From: CAZQAA01 sp964591255
GTDB taxonomy: Bacteria > Desulfobacterota > DSM-4660 > Desulfatiglandales > Desulfatiglandaceae
Direction: 5' to 3'
Length of the DNA stretch: 14,200 bases
NCBI GenBank assembly: GCA_964591255.1
Contig: CAZQAA010000003.1
Location: 1-14,200, forward strand
In this document: positions 7,571-14,200 of the stretch, one piece after another
Position numbering within the stretch: position 1 is the stretch's first letter
Layout: every line of letters starts with the position of its first letter
Program-made: the position numbers and the translations under genes
Notes under the pieces: model-generated
What the model saw: the letters and a program-made list of their open reading frames with translations, nothing else
Databases searched by the model: none
Told to the model about the DNA's origin: nothing

Positions 7571-8617
7571 ATGATTCCTACTGTTGAATGGGCGGGAAGC
7601 TATGTCAGAATGGTGGATCAGAGAAAACTGCCTGCAAAGATAAATTGGTATATATGCAGGGGATATAAAGACGTTATTAATGCCATAAGAAAGATGGTAA
7701 TTCGGGGCGCCCCGGCCATAGGCATTGCGGCCGGCATGGGTTTGGCTCTTGGCGCTAATTCAATAAAATCTACACATTACAATATATTCTTAGCAAAATT
7801 TAAAGCTATTTCCAAAGAAATGCTTTTGGCTCGTCCTACAGCAGTAAACCTGAGGTGGGCAGTGGAGAGGATGAACAGTCTGATTGAAAAGATGTCTGAC
7901 CGGCCGGTGGAGGAGATCAAATCGGCTCTCAGACAAGAATCGGAACAGATGCTTCAAGAAGACATTGCAATTAACAGAAAAATGGGGGAAAAAGGACAAA
8001 GGCTTGTCCCTGAAAAAGCCACTATCCTTACCCATTGCAATGCAGGGTCATTAGCCACCGGCGGTTATGGAACGGCCCTTGGTATAATTCGGGCCGCCCA
8101 TGAAAACGGAAAGAGAATAAAAGTAATTGCTGATGAGACAAGACCATGGCTCCAAGGTATAAGGCTAACAGCATTTGAATTGATGGAAGACCATATACCT
8201 GTTTCAGTCATTGCGGATAATGCAGCAGGATATCTTATGAGCAACAGAAGGATCGATTTGGTTATTACCGGCGCTGACAGGATCGCCGCAAATGGCGATG
8301 TTGCCAACAAAATAGGGACCTATCAGGTCGCTGTACTGGCAAAGGCAAACAGAATTCCTTTTTATGTAGCAGCCCCTGTTTCAACCATAGATATAACCAT
8401 TAAAGATGGTACGGCGATCCCGGTGGAAGAACGGGGACCTGAAGAAATTTTGAGATTCGGAAAATACAACATTGCTCCATCAGGGCTTGATGCAATAAAT
8501 CCAGCATTCGACATAACCCCTGCAAGATATATTTCTGCTATTATCACCGAAAAAGGTGTGATAAAATATCCCTACCAAAAGAGACTCAAGGCATTGATGA
8601 AACATATCCGATCATAA
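7571..8617 (+). CDS. mtnA: S-methyl-5-thioribose-1-phosphate isomerase (MtnA)
   Basis: MtnA converts 5-methylthioribose-1-phosphate to 5-methylthioribulose-1-phosphate, an aldose-ketose step in recycling the methylthioadenosine left by polyamine and other SAM-dependent synthesis. The 348 residues cover the full family length. RGAPAIG (45-51) is present, THCNAG carries the catalytic Cys156, DETRPWLQGIRLTA lies at 188-201, GADR carries the catalytic Asp236, and GDVANKIGT is at 242-250. The Cys and Asp each sit four residues before the positions known for the Bacillus subtilis enzyme (160 and 240), so the active site is intact. A related family, eIF2B-like/ribose-1,5-bisphosphate isomerase, shares the fold, but these motifs fit MtnA. 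GGAGG lies 6 bases before the ATG. Other salvage genes (mtnB, mtnC, mtnD, mtnP) are not in the window; ilvE is directly upstream. Confidence 0.94.
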   Translation: MIPTVEWAGSYVRMVDQRKLPAKINWYICRGYKDVINAIRKMVIRGAPAIGIAAGMGLALGANSIKSTHYNIFLAKFKAISKEMLLARPTAVNLRWAVERMNSLIEKMSDRPVEEIKSALRQESEQMLQEDIAINRKMGEKGQRLVPEKATILTHCNAGSLATGGYGTALGIIRAAHENGKRIKVIADETRPWLQGIRLTAFELMEDHIPVSVIADNAAGYLMSNRRIDLVITGADRIAANGDVANKIGTYQVAVLAKANRIPFYVAAPVSTIDITIKDGTAIPVEERGPEEILRFGKYNIAPSGLDAINPAFDITPARYISAIITEKGVIKYPYQKRLKALMKHIRS

Positions 8618-8650
8618 TCGCCATCTATATTATAACCATTTATCCTATCA

Positions 8651-8672
8651 ATGAGTAAGGAGATGTACTCAT
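8651..8672 (+). promoter_or_regulatory. Hairpin presenting a Shine-Dalgarno sequence in its loop
   Basis: ATGAGTA (8651-8657) and TACTCAT (8666-8672) form a perfect 7-bp stem whose 8-base loop is AGGAGATG. The loop holds most of a strong ribosome binding site (AAGGAG, 8657-8662), and the 3' arm runs into the ATG at 8671. The structure lies in the 5' region of the metalloprotease gene and could control ribosome access. It was seen by eye, with no folding calculation. Confidence 0.3.
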
Positions 8673-8715
8673 GGGCAAGATCATCTGGGTTGAATCGAGG
8701 CCTTTCATTTTATGA
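8671..8715 (+). CDS. Possible 14-residue leader ORF upstream of the metalloprotease
   Basis: An ATG at 8671, 8 bases after AAGGAG, opens a reading frame for MGKIIWVESRPFIL that stops at TGA (8713-8715). This is a better ribosome binding site than that of the downstream protease. The frame is the same as that of the protease, which resumes at ATG 8740 or 8785. It may be a regulatory leader peptide, a former N-terminal extension cut by a stop, or chance. I do not recognise the peptide. Confidence 0.2.
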   Translation: MGKIIWVESRPFIL

Positions 8716-8784
8716 CAAAGGAAGTCCTCCCACCCCATAATGGAATCTATAACATTTGCACAAGTAAAAGCGAGAAGGTGCTGG

Positions 8785-9426
8785 ATGTCCTATGATATAT
8801 CCCAGTGGATCATTAAGATCCCCGTGCTCTTATTTGCAATCACAATCCATGAATATGCCCATGGCAGAGCGGCCCTTTGGTTGGGAGATCCCACGGCCAA
8901 ACGTATGGGCAGGCTTACCCTCAATCCTGTCTCCCATATAGATCCTTTAGGCGCAATCGCCCTATTCCTTTTTCATTTCGGATGGGCCAAGCCGGTTCCC
9001 GTAAATCCCATATATTTCAAGAATATCAGAAAAGACATAATCATTATGTCTCTTGCCGGTCCCATGGCCAATATAGCTACAGCCCTCATGGTCGGGATAT
9101 TGATTCGACACTTCCTGTTGCCATGGGAATCATATCAACTGGCACTGGTTTATCTGTTATTCATGAATATAGGTCTGGGCCTGTTTAACCTGTTACCCAT
9201 TCCTCCCCTTGATGGCTCCCATGTCCTGGAAAATTCCCTCTCGCCAGAGGCTGCACGGGGTTACAGAAAATTTGGACGCTATGGTCCTCTCGTAATATTC
9301 GGAATTGTAATGCTGGACAATTTTGCCCACACCGGTATTCTTAATCATCTTTTGATCTATCCTATGATAAACCTCGCCACCCTGTTTGCCGGCAGAAATC
9401 TCTTTGCCATAATGCATCTACTGTAA
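8785..9426 (+). CDS. Site-2 protease family (M50) membrane zinc metalloprotease
   Basis: This is a polytopic inner-membrane metalloprotease of the short YwhC/Rip3-like M50 type, which cleaves substrates within or near the membrane. The first helix carries the zinc motif HEYAH (His22, Glu23, His26), followed by the family block LGDPTAKRMGRLTLNP (33-48) and HIDPLGA (51-57). The third metal ligand is in NLLPIPPLDGSHVL (Asp143). Five or so hydrophobic segments and no PDZ domain fit this small subgroup. From ATG 8785 the protein is 213 residues and starts as relatives do, a few residues before the first helix; GAGAAGG (8772-8778) lies 6 bases upstream. ATG 8740 in the same frame would add 15 residues unlike the family. 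The substrate is unknown; such enzymes are often housekeeping genes with no linked regulator, and none is seen here. Confidence 0.9.
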   Translation: MSYDISQWIIKIPVLLFAITIHEYAHGRAALWLGDPTAKRMGRLTLNPVSHIDPLGAIALFLFHFGWAKPVPVNPIYFKNIRKDIIIMSLAGPMANIATALMVGILIRHFLLPWESYQLALVYLLFMNIGLGLFNLLPIPPLDGSHVLENSLSPEAARGYRKFGRYGPLVIFGIVMLDNFAHTGILNHLLIYPMINLATLFAGRNLFAIMHLL

Positions 9427-9450
9427 CATTAAAAACTACCCAAATAATCC

Positions 9451-9481
9451 TTGACACAAAAATAAAAATAACGATTATATA
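9451..9481 (+). promoter_or_regulatory. Candidate promoter of the small helix-hairpin-helix protein gene
   Basis: A perfect TTGACA (9451-9456) lies in the very AT-rich 111 bases between the protease stop and the next ATG. The best -10 candidate, TATATA (9476-9481), is 19 bases away, longer than ideal; TATATT (9478-9483) is a closer match but 21 away. A second -10-like TATAAA is at 9502-9507. TTAACTGT occurs twice downstream (9484-9491 and 9512-9519), and TTAACATT (9493-9500) lies between the copies; these may be binding sites. Confidence 0.42.
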
Positions 9482-9537
9482 TTTTAACTGTTTTAACATT
9501 ATATAAACCACTTAACTGTCAAAAAAGGAGGTAAAAA

Positions 9538-9861
9538 ATGTCGTATTTCAAGAAAATGGGAATTGTTATAGGCATCCTGGCTATTTTGACAATATGCGTT
9601 ACGCCCTTTATGGTAAAAGCAGAATCTCCGCCAGCGCCACAGGGCAAGATTAACATAAATACCGCCACAGCAGAACAGTTGACTCTCCTGCCCGGCATAG
9701 GTGAAGTCACGGCCAATGCTATCGTCGCCTACCGAACGGCCAAGGGAAATTTCGCGTCAGTTGAGGATATTCTTAATGTGAAGGGTATAGGAGAAAAAAC
9801 TCTTGAAAAAATTAAAGATTTTATAGTACTTGAAGGTGAAACCACCTTGAAAGGAGAATAG
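9538..9861 (+). CDS. Secreted ComEA-like helix-hairpin-helix protein
   Basis: This is a 107-residue exported DNA-binding-type protein. An N-terminal signal peptide (basic SYFKKM, hydrophobic residues 8-24, likely cleavage near VKA at 26-28) is followed by a short proline-rich linker and one ComEA-type domain. The domain opens with ININTATAEQL (38-48) and has two HhH hairpins, LPGIGEVTANAI (51-62) and VKGIGEKTLEKI (81-92). Proteins of this form bind double-stranded DNA without sequence preference and, as ComEA, retain incoming DNA in the periplasm during natural transformation; many bacteria carry solitary copies whose role is untested. Translation is strong by sequence: AAAAAAGGAGG ends 6 bases before the ATG. 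It has its own promoter candidate upstream and a strong terminator downstream, so it is probably a single-gene unit. No comEC or pilus gene is in the window. Confidence 0.88.
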   Translation: MSYFKKMGIVIGILAILTICVTPFMVKAESPPAPQGKININTATAEQLTLLPGIGEVTANAIVAYRTAKGNFASVEDILNVKGIGEKTLEKIKDFIVLEGETTLKGE

Positions 9862-9880
9862 CAAATTACTTTTTTTCAAC

Positions 9881-9911
9881 AAAGGCAGGGGAGATAGTTT
9901 CCCTTGCCTTT
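9881..9911 (+). terminator. Rho-independent terminator after the ComEA-like gene
   Basis: AAAGGCAGGGGA (9881-9892) pairs with TTCCCTTGCCTTT (9899-9911) in a 12-bp stem with one G-U pair and a 7-base loop, then a T-rich tail (CTTGTCT). It begins 19 bases after the ComEA-like stop. The dut stop from the opposite strand is 8 bases beyond it, so it may also slow transcription arriving from that side, although on the minus strand no T-run follows the stem. Confidence 0.72.
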
Positions 9912-9918
9912 CTTGTCT

Positions 9919-10371
9919 CTACTTCCCTGTGTGGCCGAAACCACCATTATTTCTGTCTGATGGCGGCAATTCATAGGTTATTTTCAAATCTGCATGAAGC
10001 ACCCGGCTTATTACTATCTGGGCAATTCTGTCTCCCCTGCTGATATGAAAGGGATCATCACCAAAGTTTATGACGATTATCTTTATCTCACCACGATAAT
10101 CCGGGTCTATGGTGCCAGGAGAGTTCAAGAGCCCTATTCCATACTTTATGGCAAGCCCGCTACGGGGTCTTACTTGCGCCTCCACCCCGGCAGGCATGGC
10201 AATGGCTATCCCCGTGGGAATCAAGGCCCTTTTACCGGGCTCTAATACCACTGTTGTATCGACTGCCGCACAGATATCCATCCCAGCTGAATTTGCAGTC
10301 ATGTATCTGGGAAGCGGGATATCTTCGCACCCGGGAAACCTTTTTATTTTTATAGACATCCTTTCTACCAC
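9919..10371 (-). CDS. dut: Deoxyuridine 5'-triphosphate nucleotidohydrolase (dUTPase)
   Basis: This trimeric enzyme splits dUTP to dUMP and pyrophosphate, keeping uracil out of DNA and feeding dTMP synthesis. All five dUTPase motifs are present in order: I SAGMDICA (28-35), II RPRSGLA (68-74), III GLLNSPGTIDPDYRGEI (80-96) with the catalytic Asp, IV GDRIAQIV (113-120), V RNNGGFGHTG (140-149), the flexible glycine-rich tail that closes on the substrate. Length (150) is typical. The listed start is GTG, with GAGGGG 4 bases upstream. An ATG four codons in (10357-10359) is a real alternative, though its AAAGG lies directly against it. It is the last gene of the minus-strand operon, 15 bases after rlmN, and shares a pathway with the ThyA-like gene two genes upstream. 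Confidence 0.96.
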   Translation of the reverse strand: MVERMSIKIKRFPGCEDIPLPRYMTANSAGMDICAAVDTTVVLEPGKRALIPTGIAIAMPAGVEAQVRPRSGLAIKYGIGLLNSPGTIDPDYRGEIKIIVINFGDDPFHISRGDRIAQIVISRVLHADLKITYELPPSDRNNGGFGHTGK

Positions 10372-10386
10372 TCTGCCCCTCTTTTC

Positions 10387-11448
10387 TTACCTCTCATCCT
10401 TGAATTCTGTCTTCGACCCTTTATTTGCATATTCCCCGCTCAACTGACCGCAGGCTGCCATGATATCCCTCCCCTTGCTTTTCCTGATTATGGCCGTGAC
10501 ATTATTATCCAAAATTATCTTTTGAAAATGAGTGATCCGCTGCATGGGAGTGGGTATTAGATCCATATCGAGATTTGGATTTAAGGGAATCAGGTTTATT
10601 TTTGCCCTTATACCAGAAAGCAAGCCGCATAACCTCTTAGCATCCTGGTCGGTGTCATTAACACCTTTGATAAGGATATATTCAAATGTAATCATCCGTC
10701 TGTTGGGAAGGGGAATTTTTTTACAAACGGAAAGCAGTCTCTTCAATGGATACTTCCGGTTTATCGGCATGAGAAAGTTGCGGGTTTTATCATCTGTGGC
10801 ATTTAGTGATACAGCCAGGTTTACAGCAATATCCTGTCCCATCTGTCTTATGCCTGGCACTATGCCGCACGTGGATAGAGTGACCTTGCGGTGCGAAAAA
10901 TTCATTCCTTCTTCGCTTATTAGGTCTTTCATAGCCCTTACAACGGCATCATAGTTTTGAAGAGGCTCTCCCATACCCATAAATACTATATTATTAAGTC
11001 TGTCCGGATCTTTTATGCTCCTTTTTACCTGAATAACCTGATCCACAATCTCGGCGACCGTAAGATTTCTTTTGAAACCCTGTCTTGCGGTCAGGCAAAA
11101 CCTACAACCCATGGCACAGCCGGCCTGAGACGAGACACAGATGGTAAAATGATCCCTTTCGGGAATCAAAACAGATTCTATAAGATAACCATCTTTAAGC
11201 CTAAAGAGATACTTTTGTGTACCATCTTGAGAAACCAGCACCTTGACTTTCTCCAAGGCATCGACAACAGCCTTTTTTTCCAAGAGTGCAATGAAAGGCT
11301 TGGGGAGATTTGACATCTCTTCAAACGATGCGGCAAGGCGTTTGTAAATCCAGTGCCGAATCTGGCGTCCACGATAGGCCTCAAACCCGTGCCTGACACA
11401 CCAGCTCTCCATTTCATGGGGTCCCATCCCCTTGAGATTAACATTCAT
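10387..11448 (-). CDS. rlmN: Dual-specificity 23S rRNA/tRNA (adenine-C2)-methyltransferase RlmN
   Basis: RlmN is a radical-SAM enzyme that methylates C2 of A2503 in 23S rRNA and A37 of some tRNAs, tuning translation accuracy at the peptidyl exit. The [4Fe-4S] cluster motif CAMGCRFC gives Cys111, Cys115 and Cys118. Cys104 in CVSSQAGC sits 7 residues before the first cluster cysteine, as Cys118 does in the E. coli enzyme, and Cys333 in DIMAACGQL corresponds to the methyl-carrying Cys355. FMGMGEPLQNYDAV (156-169) binds SAM. The N-terminal YRGRQIRHWIYK and the length of 353 are normal. All residues needed for ping-pong methyl transfer are present, so it should be active, and it is not a Cfr-type resistance gene by context. 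It sits 54 bases after the ThyA-like gene; the ribosome binding site is weak. Confidence 0.96.
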   Translation of the reverse strand: MNVNLKGMGPHEMESWCVRHGFEAYRGRQIRHWIYKRLAASFEEMSNLPKPFIALLEKKAVVDALEKVKVLVSQDGTQKYLFRLKDGYLIESVLIPERDHFTICVSSQAGCAMGCRFCLTARQGFKRNLTVAEIVDQVIQVKRSIKDPDRLNNIVFMGMGEPLQNYDAVVRAMKDLISEEGMNFSHRKVTLSTCGIVPGIRQMGQDIAVNLAVSLNATDDKTRNFLMPINRKYPLKRLLSVCKKIPLPNRRMITFEYILIKGVNDTDQDAKRLCGLLSGIRAKINLIPLNPNLDMDLIPTPMQRITHFQKIILDNNVTAIIRKSKGRDIMAACGQLSGEYANKGSKTEFKDER

Positions 11449-11502
11449 ACGTATAAGCTCATTGCCATTATTAAAGGTAAATCAAAATGGTAAAGATATC
11501 TA

Positions 11503-12159
11503 TCAACGCTCCCGCATTGTGCGCAGCCGGGCCAGTTCCCATACATAATCATACAAATGGAGCCCCTTGCTTGATGCAATAATCTCTCCATCCTCTTTCC
11601 CTATACTTTCTGCCATATACTCTTTAAGGAGCTGGATGGCTCCCAGGTTTGCAGGGAACCCATTCCACAAGTCCCATGACCTGAAATAGACAATAAAGTG
11701 GAGTTTTCCATCTTTAACCCGTGTATCTATACCACGAAGACATGGGGGATCTTTCAGATATATGGATTTGGGATCTCCCACTGTCATATATGCCTGATTC
11801 GTCTCACAGCCATCTTCCCTATACATACGGATCACCTCGGATATCTGGGGTTCCAGGTACTGGCCATAGGTATATTCCTCACCTGGTTGACGTGCGGATG
11901 TCATAAGGTATGGCAGGTATTCCTCCAGATAACCCTCACTGACAGGATTTGGAATCCCCAGAGAGGGTGGTATATCAGGTAACAGTGGCCTTACACCTGG
12001 AAATTTGATATGCACAGTCACATAATCAAACTCCAGTCTCTTCTGTCCCTCATAGCTTCCCCTCTCTATGACATATTCACGCCCTGTCTCGAGCAGTCTG
12101 TAAACACACTGGAACCAGGCATCAGGAAGGTCGCGGGCCTCAATAAATTCCATATCCAT
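11503..12159 (-). CDS. thyA: Archaeal-type thymidylate synthase (ThyA superfamily)
   Basis: This enzyme is expected to methylate dUMP to dTMP using a methylene-folate (or methylene-methanopterin in methanogens). The protein is short (218 residues; classical ThyA is about 264), as in the archaeal subgroup. The active site can be matched to E. coli at a constant offset of six: Cys140 (DPPC) for Cys146, Arg160 for Arg166, Asp163 for Asp169, Asn171 for Asn177, His201 and Tyr203 for His207 and Tyr209. The two arginines that hold the dUMP phosphate from the partner subunit (126/127) align with Thr120-Asn121, so that contact must differ. The ATG lies 2 bases after the TPR stop, with GGGGGAG 10 bases upstream inside the TPR gene. 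It shares an operon with dut, whose product is its substrate. A dUMP/dCMP hydroxymethylase is the main alternative. Confidence 0.82.
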   Translation of the reverse strand: MDMEFIEARDLPDAWFQCVYRLLETGREYVIERGSYEGQKRLEFDYVTVHIKFPGVRPLLPDIPPSLGIPNPVSEGYLEEYLPYLMTSARQPGEEYTYGQYLEPQISEVIRMYREDGCETNQAYMTVGDPKSIYLKDPPCLRGIDTRVKDGKLHFIVYFRSWDLWNGFPANLGAIQLLKEYMAESIGKEDGEIIASSKGLHLYDYVWELARLRTMRER

Positions 12160-12161
12160 AA

Positions 12162-14021
12162 TTAATCTACTCCCCCTTTCTGGACACCTTCAAGCCTCAA
12201 CCTTAAGTATGCATCCTCGGCCTTTTCATTGTCCGGCATTATCTTTAAGATCCTCTCATAGGTTTCCATGGCCAGTGATGACTTCCCCTGTTTTTCATAA
12301 AGCACGGCCAAATCGAATAACAACCCCACATCTTTCGGCCTGACCTTGAGAATCTCTTTTATTTGCTTAACAGCAAGTGAATCTTGCCCTGTTTTCAGAT
12401 ACGATAGTACCAGATATTCCCTAAGCTTGACTTTCTTGGGATTGGCCTGAAGCCCCTTTGTCATGACAGATATGATCTCTTTATACCTTCCCTTTAACCT
12501 TAGATAATCAAATATGTAATGGTAGGGGGCCATTTTTTTGGGAGCCAACCTGACAAGGATCTTTGCCTCTTCAAAGGCCTTTTCCGATGCATCCTGCCTG
12601 ATAAAGGTATCGAGCATAATCTCATGGGCCCCCACATCCTCGGGATGTAATTTGATATACTTGCCCATATGCAGCATAGCAGCCTTGAGGTTCCCTTCTT
12701 CATATTCAAGTACGCCCAGGTTATACAATACCGTATCGTTCATAGGTTCAATTGCCAGAATTTTCTTGTATACTTTCCTTAACTCACTTTTTTTATGCTG
12801 TTTTTCCAATATTTCTGACATTAATATCAGGGCTTCAAGTGAGTGAGGATCTTTTTCCAGGACATCTGAAAGATATCTCTTGGCCCTCATCAGTTGTCCC
12901 TTCCTTATCATCCTATGAGACAGCTTCAACCTGCTTTCAAGATCACTGGATTTAAGGTTTGCCGCCTTTGCAAGATACCAATCCGCTTTTCCCGTCTGTC
13001 CAGCCTTCTCATAAAGATAAGACAGGTTGTAATAAAGATTCGCATCACCGGGATTCATTTTGATCGCCTTGAGGTATGCAGATATGGCCTTTTTTATCAT
13101 ACCGGTCTTTGAATATAAGTATCCAAGATTCTCATAAACATTAAGGGCATCATCTCCATTAACCATGCCGGCGACCATCTCATACTCTTTTATGGCCCGT
13201 TTCCATTTCCCTTTTTCTTCAAGGGCCTCAGCCAATTCCAGCCTGTAAGTTACATCTTCTGAATCATACTGTAGCAGCCTTCTCAAGGTGGAGACAATCC
13301 CGTCATTATACGACATTTTTCTGTAAACCATTAAGAGTTCATTCAACATGTCCCGGTCCGGATCCTTCTCCACTTCCTGCTCCAATATCCGGGCCGCTTT
13401 TTTCCACTCCTTTTGAGATATATATTCCCGGATGATTCTCCTGCGGAGAGGGATATCCTCAGGAAACAGATCCACCGCGCGTTCAAGAAAGGCTATCCGC
13501 TTTTCATCCCCAACAGTATCGGCTTTTTCAAGCCAGTCATCCGGGTCAGGCCGGATATTCCAGACCATATACCCCAGATCCTGATTACGATATTTCACTT
13601 TTATCCTGAATGAATAGCAATCAAATATTTCCTGGTTGGGTAACAGCATAAAAAGAGGTGTCTCTTCATATTGAAGGGCGTTTACATCAAAATTCATACA
13701 TACCAGCCGCACACCATAATTAAAGGGGATGTTTGTAAAGACCTTAACAAGCCTGATTCTGTCCTTGGGATGAAAACGAACGGTCTCACCTGAAAATATT
13801 TTTTGAAATTCGTGATCTACTTCTATCAGGAGATAGTCAAACCGGTGTGAAGTATAGTATATGCCATGCCAAACCCACCAGCCTGCAAAAAAAGAGAAGC
13901 CTATAAGCAGGGCAGTCAACCAAAATAAAGGTCTGCGGTATGCCGGAGGCCGTCTCCTTTTTTTCAGCAAACGGTAGTATTTGTCTGATGACTTCTTATT
14001 TGTTACGGGCCTTTGGGGCAA
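12162..14021 (-). CDS. Membrane-anchored TPR-repeat protein
   Basis: This 619-residue protein has a very basic N-terminal tail (residues 1-31, with KKRRR), one transmembrane helix (about 32-52), a roughly 110-residue segment rich in beta-strand pattern (58-157), and a long array of tetratricopeptide repeats from about 165 to 607. The clearest repeats run 294-327 (VYENLGYLYSKTG) and 328-361 (LYYNLSYLYEKAG), then 430-463, 530-563 and 564-597. By the positive-inside rule the repeats face the periplasm. TPRs are protein-binding scaffolds; the partner is not evident and I do not recognise the N-terminal domain. The start is TTG, with GGAAGG 5 bases upstream and no ATG in frame for over 100 residues. 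It overlaps the 3' end of secF by 26 bases and is followed 2 bases later by the ThyA-like gene, so it is part of that operon. Confidence 0.8.
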   Translation of the reverse strand: MPQRPVTNKKSSDKYYRLLKKRRRPPAYRRPLFWLTALLIGFSFFAGWWVWHGIYYTSHRFDYLLIEVDHEFQKIFSGETVRFHPKDRIRLVKVFTNIPFNYGVRLVCMNFDVNALQYEETPLFMLLPNQEIFDCYSFRIKVKYRNQDLGYMVWNIRPDPDDWLEKADTVGDEKRIAFLERAVDLFPEDIPLRRRIIREYISQKEWKKAARILEQEVEKDPDRDMLNELLMVYRKMSYNDGIVSTLRRLLQYDSEDVTYRLELAEALEEKGKWKRAIKEYEMVAGMVNGDDALNVYENLGYLYSKTGMIKKAISAYLKAIKMNPGDANLYYNLSYLYEKAGQTGKADWYLAKAANLKSSDLESRLKLSHRMIRKGQLMRAKRYLSDVLEKDPHSLEALILMSEILEKQHKKSELRKVYKKILAIEPMNDTVLYNLGVLEYEEGNLKAAMLHMGKYIKLHPEDVGAHEIMLDTFIRQDASEKAFEEAKILVRLAPKKMAPYHYIFDYLRLKGRYKEIISVMTKGLQANPKKVKLREYLVLSYLKTGQDSLAVKQIKEILKVRPKDVGLLFDLAVLYEKQGKSSLAMETYERILKIMPDNEKAEDAYLRLRLEGVQKGGVD

Positions 14022-14200
14022 ATTCGCCTTCCCAGATTAACAGGATCGGACTTGCTACAAAAATTGATGAGTAGGTACCCACCACAATCCCTACCAACAT
14101 AGCAAAGGCAAAATCATGAATCACGCTCCCCCCCAAGACAAAAAGGGCAACCACAACGATCAAAGTGGTACTGGATGTGAGGATCGTACGACTAAGAGTC
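13996..14200 (-). CDS. secF: Protein translocase subunit SecF, C-terminal end
   Basis: The last 67 codons of SecF are present; the rest lies beyond the right edge, so the gene is partial only because of the window. SecF works with SecD in the inner membrane, using the proton gradient to pull preproteins through SecYEG. The readable end has TLSRTILTSSTTLIVVVALF, then GGSVIHDFAFAMLVGIVVGTYSSIFVASPILL, the highly conserved last two helices of SecF/SecD-type proteins. It has a short charged tail (EGEFAPKARNK) and a TAA at 13998-13996. The TYSSIFVASP end is specific to SecF rather than SecD in my experience of the family. It overlaps the TPR gene by 26 bases and heads the operon as seen here. Confidence 0.92.
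   Translation of the reverse strand, partial: TLSRTILTSSTTLIVVVALFVLGGSVIHDFAFAMLVGIVVGTYSSIFVASPILLIWEGEFAPKARNK

Noticed and set aside
8713..8715. TGA between the short leader frame and the protease as a selenocysteine or read-through codon
   Set aside because: No selenocysteine insertion hairpin was seen after it, and the residues around it match nothing in the M50 family, which starts further on.
10109..11313. Plus-strand open frames opposite dut and rlmN
   Set aside because: They lie antisense to two clearly identified, full-length enzymes and show no domain or ribosome site.
10387..11448. Cfr-type antibiotic resistance methyltransferase
   Set aside because: The cysteine spacing, N-terminus and chromosomal housekeeping context all fit RlmN.
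1..14200. Mobile element, prophage, defence island or CRISPR array
   Set aside because: No transposase, integrase, phage gene, regular repeat-spacer pattern or terminal repeats were seen; the genes are core metabolism and envelope functions.

Overview
This window looks like ordinary chromosomal DNA of a Gram-negative bacterium, with base composition around the mid-40s %GC by eye. Envelope genes (a LolA-like secreted protein, DUF3015/DUF4105 exported proteins, SecF) point to a two-membrane cell. The gene mix (deltaproteobacterial-style LolA-like protein, group II IlvE, MtnA, solitary secreted ComEA-like protein, archaeal-type thymidylate synthase) fits Desulfobacterota/Deltaproteobacteria best. 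That placement is inference from family resemblance only. No IS element, phage gene, CRISPR array, tRNA or rRNA was seen, and no stretch over 300 bases lacks a gene.

Layout: (a) 1-644, the 3' end of an NSS-type sodium symporter on +, converging on (b) a four-gene minus-strand operon read from right to left: cvpA (3630-3061), mazG (3074-2271), plsC (2255-1545) and a LolA-like secreted protein (1529-678). (c) 3825-6244 is a plus-strand pair, a DUF3015 secreted protein and a DUF4105 exported protein, coupled by a TTGA start/stop overlap, with a terminator-like hairpin just inside the second gene. (d) 6435-8617 holds ilvE and mtnA. (e) 8785-9861 holds a site-2-type membrane metalloprotease, then a small secreted helix-hairpin-helix (ComEA-like) protein with its own promoter candidate and a strong terminator. 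(f) 14200-9919 is a minus-strand operon: secF (3' end only), a membrane-anchored TPR protein, an archaeal-type ThyA, rlmN and dut.

Functional links: dut makes dUMP and the ThyA-like enzyme would convert it to dTMP, so these two sit on one pathway, while MazG clears aberrant NTPs. PlsC makes phosphatidic acid and is encoded with an envelope protein. IlvE and MtnA may meet in methionine salvage, since branched-chain aminotransferases can make methionine from its keto acid. The DUF3015-DUF4105 pair and the TPR protein behind secF are the least understood parts. Several genes use TTG or GTG starts or overlap their upstream neighbour, so translational coupling is common here.
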